Positions 9,050 to 18,997 of a stretch of 64,000 bases of DNA are shown piece by piece. The DNA is taken from assembly GCF_000931465.1 (NCBI RefSeq), contig NZ_CP010892.1, positions 5,665,388-5,729,387 of the forward strand, read 5' to 3'. The stretch is from Pseudomonas sp. MRSN 12121 (GTDB lineage: Bacteria; Pseudomonadota; Gammaproteobacteria; Pseudomonadales; Pseudomonadaceae). The notes under the pieces are model-generated. The model had not been told where the DNA came from and ran no database searches. It was given only the letters and a program-made list of their open reading frames with translations. How positions within the stretch are numbered: the first letter of the stretch is position 1; each line of letters starts with the position of its first letter. The translations under genes and the position numbers were made by a program.

Positions 9050-10256
9050 GGCTTGGCTCCTCGGCGAAGTCGCTCTCGCTGAATTCCATCTCTTCGCTGC
9101 CAAGGTGGGTCCGACTCTCCCACTCGATGCGCAATAACAAGCCCAGGCAGGCACAGCAGATCACCAACGAACTGCCGCCATAACTGAGGAACGGCAAGGT
9201 CAGGCCCTTGGTCGGCAACAGGCCGACGTTCACCCCGATGTTGATCAGGAACTGGCCGATCCACAGGAACGACAAGCCATAGGCGACATAGGCGGCAAAG
9301 AACTGCTTGGCCTTCTCCGCCCACAGGCCGATGTACATGCCGCGGATACAGACGAAGACGAACAGCGCCACGGTGCACAGCGAGCCCACGGCCCCCAGCT
9401 CTTCGGCCAGGACCGAGAACACGAAGTCGGTGTGGGCTTCCGGCAGGTAGAACTGTTTCTGCACGCTGTTGCCCAGGCCAACGCCCAGCCATTCGCCACG
9501 GCCGAACGCGATCAGGGCCTGGGACAGCTGGTAACCGGCACCGAACTGGTCGGCCCAGGGGTCGGCGAAGTTGGTCAGGCGCGCCATCCGGTACGGCTGC
9601 ATCTGGATCAGCAATACCACCGCCGCCACCGCCAGGACCACCATCAGGGAAAAACGGAACAGCCCGACCCCGCCAAGGAACAGCATCGCCGCCGCGGCGC
9701 CCATCATGACCACGGTGGCGCCGAAGTCCGGCTCCATCAGCAACAGGCCGGCCATCGGCAGCAGCACGATGAACGGCTTGAAGAAGCCCATCCAGCTTTC
9801 GCGCACTTCCTTCTGGCGACGCACCAGATAACCGGCGAGATAGATCACCACGAATACCTTGGCGATCTCGGACGGCTGGACGTTGAAGAAGCTGAAGCCG
9901 ATCCAGCGCATCGAGCCGTTCACTTCACGGCCGATGCCCGGGATGATCACCATCACCAGCAGACCGAACGCCCCGATCAGCATCATCCAGCCCAGGCGCT
10001 GCCAGGTGGCGATCGGAATCATCATGGTGACGATGCAGGCGCCAAGCCCCAGCACGACGTAGATCAGGTGGCGAATCATGTAGTACAGGGCACTGCCCGA
10101 CTGCGCGGCGGCCACTTCGGTGGACGCCGAGGCGATCATGATCAGCCCCAGGCCGAGCAGCGTCAGGCAACCGGCGAGCATCGGGAAGTCGAGGTCGATG
10201 CCACGCCCGGTGATCAGCGGCGACGGGTAAGGCTTGATGATGTTTCTCAGGTTCAT
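9039..10256 (-). CDS. ftsW: SEDS peptidoglycan glycosyltransferase FtsW
   Basis: FtsW polymerises lipid II at the septum together with FtsI. It is a 405-residue polytopic membrane protein with about ten hydrophobic segments. SEDS hallmarks are the GIGREVNGSMRWIG region and the C-terminal PFLSYGGSSLV segment. The start MNLRNIIKPYPSP overlaps the end of murD by 4 bases. The acidic C-terminus continues into the murG start region. Confidence 0.97.
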   Translation of the reverse strand: MNLRNIIKPYPSPLITGRGIDLDFPMLAGCLTLLGLGLIMIASASTEVAAAQSGSALYYMIRHLIYVVLGLGACIVTMMIPIATWQRLGWMMLIGAFGLLVMVIIPGIGREVNGSMRWIGFSFFNVQPSEIAKVFVVIYLAGYLVRRQKEVRESWMGFFKPFIVLLPMAGLLLMEPDFGATVVMMGAAAAMLFLGGVGLFRFSLMVVLAVAAVVLLIQMQPYRMARLTNFADPWADQFGAGYQLSQALIAFGRGEWLGVGLGNSVQKQFYLPEAHTDFVFSVLAEELGAVGSLCTVALFVFVCIRGMYIGLWAEKAKQFFAAYVAYGLSFLWIGQFLINIGVNVGLLPTKGLTLPFLSYGGSSLVICCACLGLLLRIEWESRTHLGSEEMEFSESDFAEEPSHGR

Positions 10257-11599
10257 GCCAGTTCCTCCACGGCGCGGACGAACTGGTGACCACGGTCTTC
10301 GTAGTTCTTGAACATGTCGAAACTGGCGCAGGCTGGCGACAGCAACACCACGTCGCCCGACTGGGCAACGGCACGGCCTTGCGCCACGGCTTCGAGCAGG
10401 GAACCTGCGCGAATCAGCGGCACGGAGTCGCCGACGGCCTCGCCGATCTGCTCGGCGTCCCGCCCCATCAGGATCACCGCGCGGCAGTTGGCTGCCACCG
10501 GATCGTGCAAGTCCTTGAACTCGGCACCCTTGCCGTCGCCGCCGGCGATCAGCACGATCTTGCCTTCAATGTCCGCGCCCAGGCCTTCGATGGCTGCCAA
10601 TGCGGCGCCGACGTTGGTGGCCTTGGAATCGTTGTAGTAACCCACGCCATCCAGGTCGCGCACCCACTGGCAGCGATGCTCGAGGCCGGCAAAGGTACGC
10701 AGGGCCGCCAGCATGGCGTCGAACGGCAGGCCGACCGCATGCCCCAGGGCCAATGCCGCCAGGGCGTTGGACTGGTTATGCGCGCCACGGATCTTCAGCT
10801 CGCGCACCGGCATCAGGTTCTGGAACTCGAAGGCCAGGTACTTCTCGCCGTTCTCCTCGCGCAGACCGAATGCCTTGAAGTCCGGCTTGCTCAGGCCGAA
10901 GGTCCAGCACGGCAGGCCTTCGCCGACCAATGGCCGGGTCAGGGCATCCTGGCGGTTGAACACCACTTGCCGGGCGCCACGGAAGATCCGGTGCTTGGCC
11001 AGGTGATAGGCCGGCAGGCCGCTGTAGCGGTCCATGTGGTCTTCGCTGATATTCAGCACGGTGGCCACTTCGGCCCCCAACTGATCGGTGGTCTCCAGCT
11101 GGAAGCTGGACAGTTCCATGACGTATAGCTCGACGTCGTCGCTGAGCAGATCCAGCGCCGGCGTACCCAGGTTGCCGCCCACGGCGACCCGCTTGCCGGC
11201 GGCTGCGGCCATCTCCCCGACGAGGGTGGTCACGGTGCTCTTCGCATTGGAACCGCTGATGGCGACGATCGGCGCCTTCGCGTTACGCGCGAACAGCTCG
11301 ATATCGCCGGAAAGTTTCACCCCGCGGGCAGCGGCGGCTTGCAGGGCCGGGGTCGCGAGGGCCAGGCCCGGGCTCACGTAGAGCTCGTCGGCACGGCACA
11401 GGAACTCGACGTCCAGCTCGCCACAACGAACCTCCACATGCGGATAGTCACGGCGCAGCGTGGCCAGCTCCGGTGGATTCTCCCGCGTATCGGCGACGGC
11501 AAACGACACACCCCGGTTCGCCAGGAAGCGAACCAGGGACATGCCGCTCTTGCCGAGGCCGACAACAATGCGGAAGTGGTCAGAAGCGATCAGGGACAC
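10253..11599 (-). CDS. murD: UDP-N-acetylmuramoyl-L-alanine--D-glutamate ligase MurD
   Basis: MurD adds D-Glu to UDP-MurNAc-L-Ala. The product is 448 residues. The N-terminal nucleotide fold has GLGKSGMS, the ATP loop is SGSNAKSTVTT and the LNISEDHMDRY segment is typical of MurD. It is separated from mraY by 5 bases and coupled to ftsW by a 4-base overlap. Confidence 0.98.
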   Translation of the reverse strand: MSLIASDHFRIVVGLGKSGMSLVRFLANRGVSFAVADTRENPPELATLRRDYPHVEVRCGELDVEFLCRADELYVSPGLALATPALQAAAARGVKLSGDIELFARNAKAPIVAISGSNAKSTVTTLVGEMAAAAGKRVAVGGNLGTPALDLLSDDVELYVMELSSFQLETTDQLGAEVATVLNISEDHMDRYSGLPAYHLAKHRIFRGARQVVFNRQDALTRPLVGEGLPCWTFGLSKPDFKAFGLREENGEKYLAFEFQNLMPVRELKIRGAHNQSNALAALALGHAVGLPFDAMLAALRTFAGLEHRCQWVRDLDGVGYYNDSKATNVGAALAAIEGLGADIEGKIVLIAGGDGKGAEFKDLHDPVAANCRAVILMGRDAEQIGEAVGDSVPLIRAGSLLEAVAQGRAVAQSGDVVLLSPACASFDMFKNYEDRGHQFVRAVEELA

Positions 11600-11604
11600 T
11601 CGTT

Positions 11605-12687
11605 CTACCTCAGCTTCAGGGTGGCAAGGCCGATCAGCACGAGAATCACGGTGATGATCCAGAAACGGACGATCACGCGCGGCTCGGGCCAGCCCTTGAG
11701 TTCAAAGTGGTGGTGAATCGGCGCCATGCGGAACACGCGGCGGCCGGTCAGCTTGAAGGAAGCGACCTGGATGACCACGGACAGGGTTTCCATCACGAAC
11801 ACGCCGCCCATGATGAACAGGACGATTTCCTGGCGGACGATCACCGCGATGGTGCCCAGGGCCGCACCCAGCGCCAGCGCGCCGACGTCACCCATGAAGA
11901 CCTGTGCCGGATAGGTGTTGAACCACAGGAAGCCCAGCCCGGCGCCGATCAACGCGCCGCAGAACACAATCAGCTCGCCCGCGCCCGGCACGTAAGGGAT
12001 CAGCAGGTACTCGGCGAATTTCACGTTACCCGACAGGTAGCAGAAGATGCCCAGGGCGCCGCCCACCATCACGGTCGGCATGATCGCCAGGCCGTCGAGA
12101 CCGTCAGTCAGGTTGACTGCGTTGCTGGAGCCGACGATCACGAAATAGGTCAGGACCACGAAACCGACGCCCAGGGGAATGCTGAAATCCTTGAGCATGG
12201 GGATCAGCAACGTGGTTTCGACCGGCGTCTGCGCCGTGACATAGAGGAAAATCGCCGCGCCCAGGCCAAATACCGACTGCCAGAAATACTTCCAGCGGCT
12301 AGGCAGGCCGCGCGAGTTCTTCTCGATCACCTTGCGATAGTCGTCGACCCAGCCGATGGCGCCGAACAACAGGGTGACCAGCAGCACCACCCACACATAG
12401 CGGTTGCTCAGGTCGGCCCACAGCAGGGTGCTGACACCGATGGCCGACAGGATCAGCGCGCCGCCCATGGTCGGGGTGCCCGACTTGGAGAGGTGCGATT
12501 GCGGCCCGTCGTTACGCACCGCCTGACCGATCTGGCGGTTCTGCAGCGTGCGGATCATCCACGGCCCCAGCCACAAGGACAGCACCAGTGCAGTCAGTAC
12601 CCCGAGAATCCCGCGCAGGGTCAGGTACTGAAAGACCGCGAAGCCTTTGTAGAACTGTTGCAGGTACTCCGCTAGCAGCAGCAGCAT
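11605..12687 (-). CDS. mraY: Phospho-MurNAc-pentapeptide transferase MraY
   Basis: MraY transfers phospho-MurNAc-pentapeptide to undecaprenyl phosphate, forming lipid I at the inner membrane. The product is 360 residues with about ten membrane segments. The signature motifs KSGTPTMGG, DGLDGLAI and the APIHHHFELKG loop are intact. I used the ATG at 12687 (MLLLLAEYL), which shares one base with the murF stop (TGATG). The longer reading starts inside murF. Confidence 0.98.
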   Translation of the reverse strand: MLLLLAEYLQQFYKGFAVFQYLTLRGILGVLTALVLSLWLGPWMIRTLQNRQIGQAVRNDGPQSHLSKSGTPTMGGALILSAIGVSTLLWADLSNRYVWVVLLVTLLFGAIGWVDDYRKVIEKNSRGLPSRWKYFWQSVFGLGAAIFLYVTAQTPVETTLLIPMLKDFSIPLGVGFVVLTYFVIVGSSNAVNLTDGLDGLAIMPTVMVGGALGIFCYLSGNVKFAEYLLIPYVPGAGELIVFCGALIGAGLGFLWFNTYPAQVFMGDVGALALGAALGTIAVIVRQEIVLFIMGGVFVMETLSVVIQVASFKLTGRRVFRMAPIHHHFELKGWPEPRVIVRFWIITVILVLIGLATLKLR

Positions 12688-14054
12688 CAATGTTTCTCCG
12701 TGCTGGAACCGCACAAGGCCACGACGATGTTTTCCATCGCCGCGCTGCGTGATCCCTTGATCAAAATGGTGGTGTTTGTATCTTGCTCGGCACCCAGGGC
12801 TGCGATCAGCTCGGCCTGGGTTGCAAAGTGCTGGCCGTGGTCACCGAAAGCCGCGACCGCATGGGCCATCATCGGACCCACGGCGTAGAGCGCCGAGACC
12901 TTGCCGGCGGCATAAGCGCCCACGTCGCGGTGCCCCTGCTCCGCCCAATCACCCAGCTCGCCGATATCTCCGAGTACCAGGACGGTGCGACCGGAAAAGC
13001 CGGCCAGTATATCGACGGCGGCGCACATGGACGTGGGGTTCGCGTTATAGGTGTCGTCGATCACCCGCATGCCGTTCTTCGCCAATTGGGCGACCGTACG
13101 CCCCTTGACCGGCTGCACCGCGTTTAGGCCGGTAGCGATGCCGAACAGCGACACACCCAGGGCGTGGGCCGCGGCAGCCGCGGCCAGGGCATTGGCCACG
13201 TTATGGGTGCCCAGCAGATTCAGTTGGACCTGCTCGGTCCCGTTGCCGCCGTGCAGCGTGAAGTTCGGGCAGCCCCGGGCATCGCGTTGGATATTCGAGG
13301 CATGAAAGTCGGCCGCCTCGTTGGTCAGGGCGAAACTCAGCACCTGGCGACCGGCAGCGCGAGCCTTCCAGATCGGGAAAGCCTTGTCGTCGAGATTCAG
13401 CACGGCGATGCCGGAAGCCTCCAGCCCCTCGAGAATCTCGCCCTTGGCCTCGACGATTTTTTCCGGACCGCCGAACTCGCCCACGTGCGCGGTACCGGCG
13501 TTATTGATAATGGCGACCTGCGGCTTGGTCATTGCGACGGTGTAGGCGATTTCGCCAATACGCGACGCCCCCAGCTCGATCACCGCCGCGGTGTGCTCCG
13601 CCGTCAGCTCCAGCAGGGTCAACGGTGCGCCCAGGTCGTTATTCAGGTTGCCGCGCGTGGCCAGTACCGGCCCACGGGTACGCAGGATGCTTGCCAGCAT
13701 TTCCTTGACCGTGGTCTTGCCGCTGGAACCGGTCACCGCCGCCACCGGCTTGGTGAACGCCGCGCGATTCAACGCGCCCAGTTGGCCAAGTGCCTTGCGG
13801 GTGTCGCTGACCAGCAATTGCGGGAGCGTGCTGTCCGGCACCTCGTGCTCGACCAAAGCGCCGACGGCGCCCTTGGCCGCGACGTCATTCAGGTAGTCAT
13901 GGCCATCGAAACGCGGGCCCGCCAGGGCAATAAATAGTTGGCCCGGCTTGATCGCCCGGCTGTCGATGCTCACGCCATCAAAGCTGCAATCGCCAGCCAG
14001 CAGGCGACCCGCCAACGGCACGCTGATGTCGCTGAGTTTCAGGGCCTTAAGCAT
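12687..14054 (-). CDS. murF: UDP-MurNAc-tripeptide--D-Ala-D-Ala ligase MurF
   Basis: MurF attaches the D-Ala-D-Ala dipeptide and completes the cytoplasmic UDP-MurNAc-pentapeptide. The product is 455 residues. The ATP loop is TGSSGKTTVKE, followed by the Mur ligase motif NLNNDLGAPLTLL and the DDTYNANP segment. The start overlaps murE by 8 bases, so translation is probably coupled. Confidence 0.97.
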   Translation of the reverse strand: MLKALKLSDISVPLAGRLLAGDCSFDGVSIDSRAIKPGQLFIALAGPRFDGHDYLNDVAAKGAVGALVEHEVPDSTLPQLLVSDTRKALGQLGALNRAAFTKPVAAVTGSSGKTTVKEMLASILRTRGPVLATRGNLNNDLGAPLTLLELTAEHTAAVIELGASRIGEIAYTVAMTKPQVAIINNAGTAHVGEFGGPEKIVEAKGEILEGLEASGIAVLNLDDKAFPIWKARAAGRQVLSFALTNEAADFHASNIQRDARGCPNFTLHGGNGTEQVQLNLLGTHNVANALAAAAAAHALGVSLFGIATGLNAVQPVKGRTVAQLAKNGMRVIDDTYNANPTSMCAAVDILAGFSGRTVLVLGDIGELGDWAEQGHRDVGAYAAGKVSALYAVGPMMAHAVAAFGDHGQHFATQAELIAALGAEQDTNTTILIKGSRSAAMENIVVALCGSSTEKH

Positions 14055-15510
14055 GGGCCACCTCCCACGCCGTCAGCGCTCGGTCGGCTTCCACCAGGTC
14101 GGAGAAGTCCAGCCGCACGCCGTTGATTTCCTGATAGTCCTCATGCCCCTTGCCGGCCAGGACAACCACATCGTCTGCCGAAGCGCCGGCAATCAACTGG
14201 GCAATCGCAGGACCACGACCGGCCACGAAGTCGACTTTGTCCACCGCGCTGAAGCCGACACGGATGTCATCGAAAATTTGCAACGGATCTTCCGTACGCG
14301 GGTTGTCATCGGTGACCAGCACGCCATCGGCCAGGCGCTCGACCACTTCGGCCATCAGCGGGCGCTTGCCGCGATCGCGATCGCCGCCGCAACCGAACAG
14401 GCACAACAAGCGGCCCTTGGCGTGCGGACGCAGGGCCAGCAATACTTTTTCCAGGGCATCCGGAGTGTGGGCATAGTCGACCACCACCAACGGTTGCGAA
14501 CCGCCACCCAGGCGCTGCATGCGGCCGGCTGGTCCTTCCAGCTTCGGCAGCACGCGCAGGATTTCGTCGAGCGGGTATTCCAGGCCGAGCAAGGCCCCCA
14601 CCGCCGCCAGCACGTTGCTCAGGTTGAAACGCCCCAGCAGGGTGCTGCGCAGATGATGCTCGCCTTGCGGGGTCACCAGGGTCGCACGCACGCCTTCGTC
14701 ATCGAACTGGGCTTCACGGCAATACAGGTAGGCCTGGGGATCCTCGAGGCTATAAGTGATGAGCCGCGAATCCTGCTCTTCGCTGGCCAACAACCGGCCG
14801 AACTCGTCGTCGATATTAATGACGCGGCAACCCAGGTCGGCCCAGCCGAACAGCTTGGCCTTGGCAGCGCCATAGGCTTGCATCGTGCCGTGATAATCCA
14901 GGTGGTCGCGGGACAGGTTGGTCAGCACCGCCACGTCGAACGCCAGCGCAGTGACCCGCCCCTGGTCGAGCCCGTGGGACGACACTTCCATCGCCACGGC
15001 CTTGGCACCGGAGTTTTTCAGGTCCGCCAGGGTAGCCTGCACCGCAATCGGGTTCGGCGTGGTGTGCAGCCCGCTTTGCAGCGCGCCATAGAAGCCGCTG
15101 CCCAGGGTGCCGACAATGCCGCAGCGCTGGCCCAACAGGTCGAGCGCCTGCGCTACCAACTGGGTGACGCTGGTCTTGCCGTTGGTGCCGGTCACGCCAA
15201 TCAGATTCAGGCTACGGCTTGGATCGCCGTAAAAACGCCCGGCGATGCTCGACAATTGCGCCGCCAGCCCCTTGACCGGAATCAGCGGCACATCGGTAAT
15301 CGGCAGGACGGTCGCACCCTCGACTTCGTAAGCCACCGCGGCAGCGCCGCGCTGCAACGCATCGGCGATGTGCGCCCGACCGTCGAACTTGCCACCTGGA
15401 ACCGCGAGAAACAGATCGCCGGCGCGCACGTTGCGGCTGTCCAGGGTCAATTCGCGAATCAGCAGGTCACGACCAGCATGGGCGAAAATAGTGTTCAGGC
15501 TAAGAGACAT
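14047..15510 (-). CDS. murE: UDP-MurNAc-L-Ala-D-Glu--meso-DAP ligase MurE
   Basis: MurE adds the third residue of the stem peptide. The product is 487 residues. The ATP loop is GVTGTNGKTSVT. The DNPR sequence (in VTDDNPRTEDP) is the motif that marks specificity for meso-diaminopimelate rather than lysine. The gene begins on the same base at which ftsI ends and overlaps murF by 8 bases. Confidence 0.98.
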   Translation of the reverse strand: MSLSLNTIFAHAGRDLLIRELTLDSRNVRAGDLFLAVPGGKFDGRAHIADALQRGAAAVAYEVEGATVLPITDVPLIPVKGLAAQLSSIAGRFYGDPSRSLNLIGVTGTNGKTSVTQLVAQALDLLGQRCGIVGTLGSGFYGALQSGLHTTPNPIAVQATLADLKNSGAKAVAMEVSSHGLDQGRVTALAFDVAVLTNLSRDHLDYHGTMQAYGAAKAKLFGWADLGCRVINIDDEFGRLLASEEQDSRLITYSLEDPQAYLYCREAQFDDEGVRATLVTPQGEHHLRSTLLGRFNLSNVLAAVGALLGLEYPLDEILRVLPKLEGPAGRMQRLGGGSQPLVVVDYAHTPDALEKVLLALRPHAKGRLLCLFGCGGDRDRGKRPLMAEVVERLADGVLVTDDNPRTEDPLQIFDDIRVGFSAVDKVDFVAGRGPAIAQLIAGASADDVVVLAGKGHEDYQEINGVRLDFSDLVEADRALTAWEVAHA

Positions 15511-17237
15511 CAGCCACGCCCTCCTTTAGCTGGTGCCGCATTGGCTTGTTGGGTGGTCGGCAGGTTGTCCGGCGAGACGTTCATCAGGCGCAGGGTGCCG
15601 GACATCACTTTGCTGAACACCGGCGCCGATACCAGGCCACCGAAATAACCAGCCTTGCTCGGCTCGTCGATCACCACGACGATGGCGTAGCGCGGATCGC
15701 TCATCGGGCCGAAGCCGGCGAACAACGAGCGATAGGAGTTCTCGGCATAGCCCTTGGTGCCCACCGACGTTTTGCGCGCGGTACCACTCTTGCCGGCCAC
15801 GTGATAAGCCGGCACCTGGGCGCGGAATACGCCACGCGGAGCCTCGATCACCTGCTGCAACATGCCTTGCATGGTCTTGGCGACCTTTTCCGGGATCACC
15901 TGGGTGGTTTGCGGAGCCTTGTCGGTTTTGATCAATGTCAGCGGCGCGATGCGACCATTGTTGGCCAGCGCCGAAAACGCGTGAACCAGCTGGATCGCCG
16001 TCACCGAAATACCGTAGCCGTAGGACAAGGTAGCGGTCTCGGCCTTACGCCACTCCCGGTAATTCGGCAGGTTGCCGACACGTTCACCGGGGAAACCGAG
16101 GCCTGTGTCTTGGCCGAGGCCGATTTTCTGAGCCAGGCGGAAAATGGTTTCGCCACCAATGTCGAAGGCGATCTTGCTCATGCCGACGTTACTGGAATTG
16201 ATCAGAATCCCGGTCAGGTCGAGCACTGCGCCTTCGGTCTTGGAGACGTCACGGATGGTGTACTTGCCGATCTGCAGCGTGCCCGGGTAGACCTCGACGG
16301 TATCGCTCGGCTTCCAGCGACCGGTTTCCAGCGCCGCACTCATGGAAATGGCTTTCATGGTCGAACCCGGTTCGAACACGTCGATCATCGCGCGGTTGCG
16401 CATCATCGCCGGTTGCAGGTTGCGACGGTTGTTCGGGTTGTAGGTCGGCTGGTTGACCATGGCGAGGATCTCGCCGGTCTTCACATCCATGATGACCAGG
16501 CTACCGGCCTTGGCGCCGTTCTCGACAATGGCGTTGCGCAATTCGCGGTTGGCCAGATATTGCAGGCGCAGGTCAATCGACAACGCCAAGGGCTTTCCGG
16601 CCTTGGCGTTCTTGGTGACCTGGACATCCTTGATCAGTCTGCCGCGCCGATCCTTGATGACCTGCCGCTTGCCCGGGACTCCGGCCAGCCATTCGTCATA
16701 GGCCAGCTCGACACCTTCGCGCCCGCGATCGTCGATATCGGTAAAGCCGACCATGTGCGCGGTCACTTCACCCGCCGGGTAGAAGCGCCGGAACTCTTCG
16801 ATGCCATAGACGCCCGGCACCTTGAGGTCGAGCACCTGCTGGCCTTGCTCGGGGGTCAGCCCACGCACCAGGTAAATGAATTCTTTATTGGCCTGCGCCT
16901 CGAGACGCTCGGCCAGCGCCTTGGGATCCTGCCCCAGGGCGGCCGCCAATGCGGGCCACTTGTCCTTGGCCTGCTGCATTTCCTTGGCGTTGGCCCACAG
17001 GGTGGTCACAGGCGTACTGACCGCCAGCGGCTCGCCGTTACGGTCAGTGATCAAGCCGCGGTGAGCCGGGATCGGGATATGCCGAACGCTGCGTGCGTCG
17101 CCTTGCCCCTTGAGGAAGTCACGGTCGACCACTTGCAGGTCGATGATGCGCCAGGCGATCGCCGCCACCATGACGCCGAGCAATCCCAGCACCAGGCGGA
17201 ATCGCCAGGGAAAGAGCGCGCCTTCAAGCTTCATCAT
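15510..17237 (-). CDS. ftsI: Septal penicillin-binding protein 3 (FtsI)
   Basis: FtsI is the class B penicillin-binding transpeptidase of the septum, anchored by one N-terminal membrane segment (VLGLLGVMVAAIAWRII). The product is 575 residues. The three active-site motifs are present in order: the serine motif STMK (in FEPGSTMKA), SSN and KSGT (in VAGKSGTA). The first of two consecutive ATGs was chosen because it forms a 4-base ATGA overlap with the ftsL stop. Confidence 0.98.
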   Translation of the reverse strand: MMKLEGALFPWRFRLVLGLLGVMVAAIAWRIIDLQVVDRDFLKGQGDARSVRHIPIPAHRGLITDRNGEPLAVSTPVTTLWANAKEMQQAKDKWPALAAALGQDPKALAERLEAQANKEFIYLVRGLTPEQGQQVLDLKVPGVYGIEEFRRFYPAGEVTAHMVGFTDIDDRGREGVELAYDEWLAGVPGKRQVIKDRRGRLIKDVQVTKNAKAGKPLALSIDLRLQYLANRELRNAIVENGAKAGSLVIMDVKTGEILAMVNQPTYNPNNRRNLQPAMMRNRAMIDVFEPGSTMKAISMSAALETGRWKPSDTVEVYPGTLQIGKYTIRDVSKTEGAVLDLTGILINSSNVGMSKIAFDIGGETIFRLAQKIGLGQDTGLGFPGERVGNLPNYREWRKAETATLSYGYGISVTAIQLVHAFSALANNGRIAPLTLIKTDKAPQTTQVIPEKVAKTMQGMLQQVIEAPRGVFRAQVPAYHVAGKSGTARKTSVGTKGYAENSYRSLFAGFGPMSDPRYAIVVVIDEPSKAGYFGGLVSAPVFSKVMSGTLRLMNVSPDNLPTTQQANAAPAKGGRG

Positions 17238-17527
17238 GGCGCCACCATCTGGACTTCGGCCGCGCCAGGAATTCGCATTTTCAGTTGTTCGGTGGCCAGC
17301 ACTTCGATCCGGCTATGGGCGGTCCAGGTGCTCTGTTCCAGAATCAGCCGGCCCCACTCAGCCTGCGCCTTGTCGCGCACACTCAACTCACCGTACAGCG
17401 TGTTGAGCAACTGACGGTTCCAGTGCGCGCTGTAGGACACCGCAATCGCGGACACCAGGACGCCTATGAACAGCAGGAGCATGAAAAAGCTCCCGCCTGG
17501 AAGTGGCTTGGCGAAAAGCTTGCTCAC
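17234..17527 (-). CDS. ftsL: Cell division protein FtsL
   Basis: FtsL is a small bitopic divisome protein that acts with FtsB and FtsQ to activate FtsWI. The product is 97 residues. A short cytoplasmic tail precedes one membrane segment (FFMLLLFIGVLVSAIAVSY), followed by a periplasmic coiled-coil region. The protein is poorly conserved, but size, topology and position between rsmH and ftsI make the call firm. It overlaps both neighbours by 4 bases. Confidence 0.95.
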   Translation of the reverse strand: MSKLFAKPLPGGSFFMLLLFIGVLVSAIAVSYSAHWNRQLLNTLYGELSVRDKAQAEWGRLILEQSTWTAHSRIEVLATEQLKMRIPGAAEVQMVAP

Positions 17528-18471
17528 CGCAACTTCTCCGCAACGCGCATGACAGCACTACGGGCACGCGGGTTGGCTTTGAGCTCGGCCTCGGAGGCGA
17601 ACTGCGCTTTGCCATGGATCTTGATTTTCGGCACGAACGCTTCGAAACGCACCGGCAGGTTGCGTGGCAGGTTGTCGGTTTCACCCTTTACCAGCTTGCG
17701 CATGAACAGTTTGACGATGCGGTCTTCCAGAGAGTGGAAGCTGATCACCACCAGGCGACCGCCCACTTCGAGAGACTCCAGCGCGGCCTCGAGACCGGCT
17801 TCGAGATCGCCCAGCTCATTGTTGACATGAATGCGCAATCCCTGGAACGCGCGGGTGGCCGGGTTCTTGCCCTTTTCCCACGCAGGGTTCGCGACTTTCA
17901 AGACTTCAGCGAGATCGCCAGTCCGTTCGAACGGCTGGACTTCCCGGCGCTCGACCACGGCACGCGCCATGCGACCGGCAAAACGCTCTTCGCCGTACTC
18001 CTTGAACACCCGGGCAATTTCTTCGACCGGAGCGGTGGCGATGAACTCGGCCGCGCTGATCCCGCGGGTCGGGTCCATGCGCATGTCCAGGGGGCCGTCG
18101 TTGAGAAAGCTGAAACCGCGCTCGGGATCGTCAAGCTGCGGGGACGACACACCAAGATCGAGCAGCACGCCGCTGACCTTGCCGTCCAGGCCGCGCTCGG
18201 CCACTTCCGAACCCAGCTCGGCAAAGCTGCGCTGCACAACGACAAAGCGGCCGTCTTCGGCCGCTAGCGCTTGCCCGGTGGCAATCGCCTGAGGATCCTT
18301 GTCGAATCCGAGCAACTGGCCATCCGGCCCGAGCTTGCTGAGGATCAGGCGACTATGCCCCCCGCGACCGAAGGTGCCGTCCAGATAGCAGCCATCAGGA
18401 CGTACAGCGAGAGCCTCGACAGCCTCGTCAAGCAGTACGGTGATGTGGTTAAAGCCGCTATCAATAGTCAC
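17524..18471 (-). CDS. rsmH: 16S rRNA m4C1402 methyltransferase RsmH
   Basis: RsmH (MraW) N4-methylates C1402 of 16S rRNA in the decoding site, using S-adenosylmethionine. The product is 315 residues. The start MTIDSGFNHITVLLDEAV and the SAM-binding loop DGTFGRGGHS are typical. The C-terminal SFHSLEDRIVK and PRARSA motifs are intact. It follows mraZ with a 4-base overlap, as in most proteobacterial dcw clusters. Confidence 0.98.
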   Translation of the reverse strand: MTIDSGFNHITVLLDEAVEALAVRPDGCYLDGTFGRGGHSRLILSKLGPDGQLLGFDKDPQAIATGQALAAEDGRFVVVQRSFAELGSEVAERGLDGKVSGVLLDLGVSSPQLDDPERGFSFLNDGPLDMRMDPTRGISAAEFIATAPVEEIARVFKEYGEERFAGRMARAVVERREVQPFERTGDLAEVLKVANPAWEKGKNPATRAFQGLRIHVNNELGDLEAGLEAALESLEVGGRLVVISFHSLEDRIVKLFMRKLVKGETDNLPRNLPVRFEAFVPKIKIHGKAQFASEAELKANPRARSAVMRVAEKLR

Positions 18472-18923
18472 AGGATCAAATCACGCAGTTCATCGGGCAT
18501 GGCGCCCGGTTGTTGAATAGCTGCCAGGTCCGCTGCAGACACAGCATTCCAGGCATCCTCGTCCCACAGCTGGAACTTGTTCAGTTGGCCCACCAGCATC
18601 GCGCGCTTATCCAACTTGGCGTATTCGCGCAAACGAGGCGGAACCAGAAAACGACCACTGCCGTCGAGTTCGAGGTCGACGGCATTACCAATCAGCAAAC
18701 GCTGCAAGCGACGGTTTTCTTCACGCAGCGAAGGCAGGGCACGCAATTTGGTTTCGATGATTTCCCACTCATCGAGGGGGTAAACACACAAACAGGGATC
18801 AACGGCATCGATAGTGACGATAAGTTGCCCGGAACTACGCGAAACGAGCTCGTCACGGTACCGACTCGGCATGGCGAGACGGCCCTTGGCGTCGAGACTG
18901 ATAGCGTTAGCTCCGCGAAACAC
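18468..18923 (-). CDS. mraZ: Transcriptional regulator MraZ
   Basis: MraZ is an AbrB-fold ring-forming DNA-binding protein that represses its own dcw operon. The product is 151 residues with two SpoVT-AbrB repeats, the first near residues 5-47 (LDAKGRLAMPSRYRDEL) and the second around LDGSGRFLVPPRLREYA. It is the first gene of the cluster. Three phased copies of its likely binding site lie just upstream. Confidence 0.97.
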   Translation of the reverse strand: MFRGANAISLDAKGRLAMPSRYRDELVSRSSGQLIVTIDAVDPCLCVYPLDEWEIIETKLRALPSLREENRRLQRLLIGNAVDLELDGSGRFLVPPRLREYAKLDKRAMLVGQLNKFQLWDEDAWNAVSAADLAAIQQPGAMPDELRDLIL

Positions 18924-18964
18924 GTCAGCGTTTCTCCAAATTTTAGCGTTTTACGTCCAAAAAA

Positions 18965-18989
18965 CCCACTTCATGCCACTTTCCGCCAC
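18965..18989 (-). promoter_or_regulatory. Three phased MraZ boxes
   Basis: Reading the minus strand, GTGGC, GTGGC and GTGGG occur at 18985-18989, 18975-18979 and 18965-18969, each separated by exactly 5 bases. This matches the known MraZ operator architecture of short TGGG-type repeats with 5-base spacers. They sit directly downstream of the -10 element, where bound MraZ would block initiation or escape. Confidence 0.75.
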
Positions 18990-18997
18990 TTGCGCAC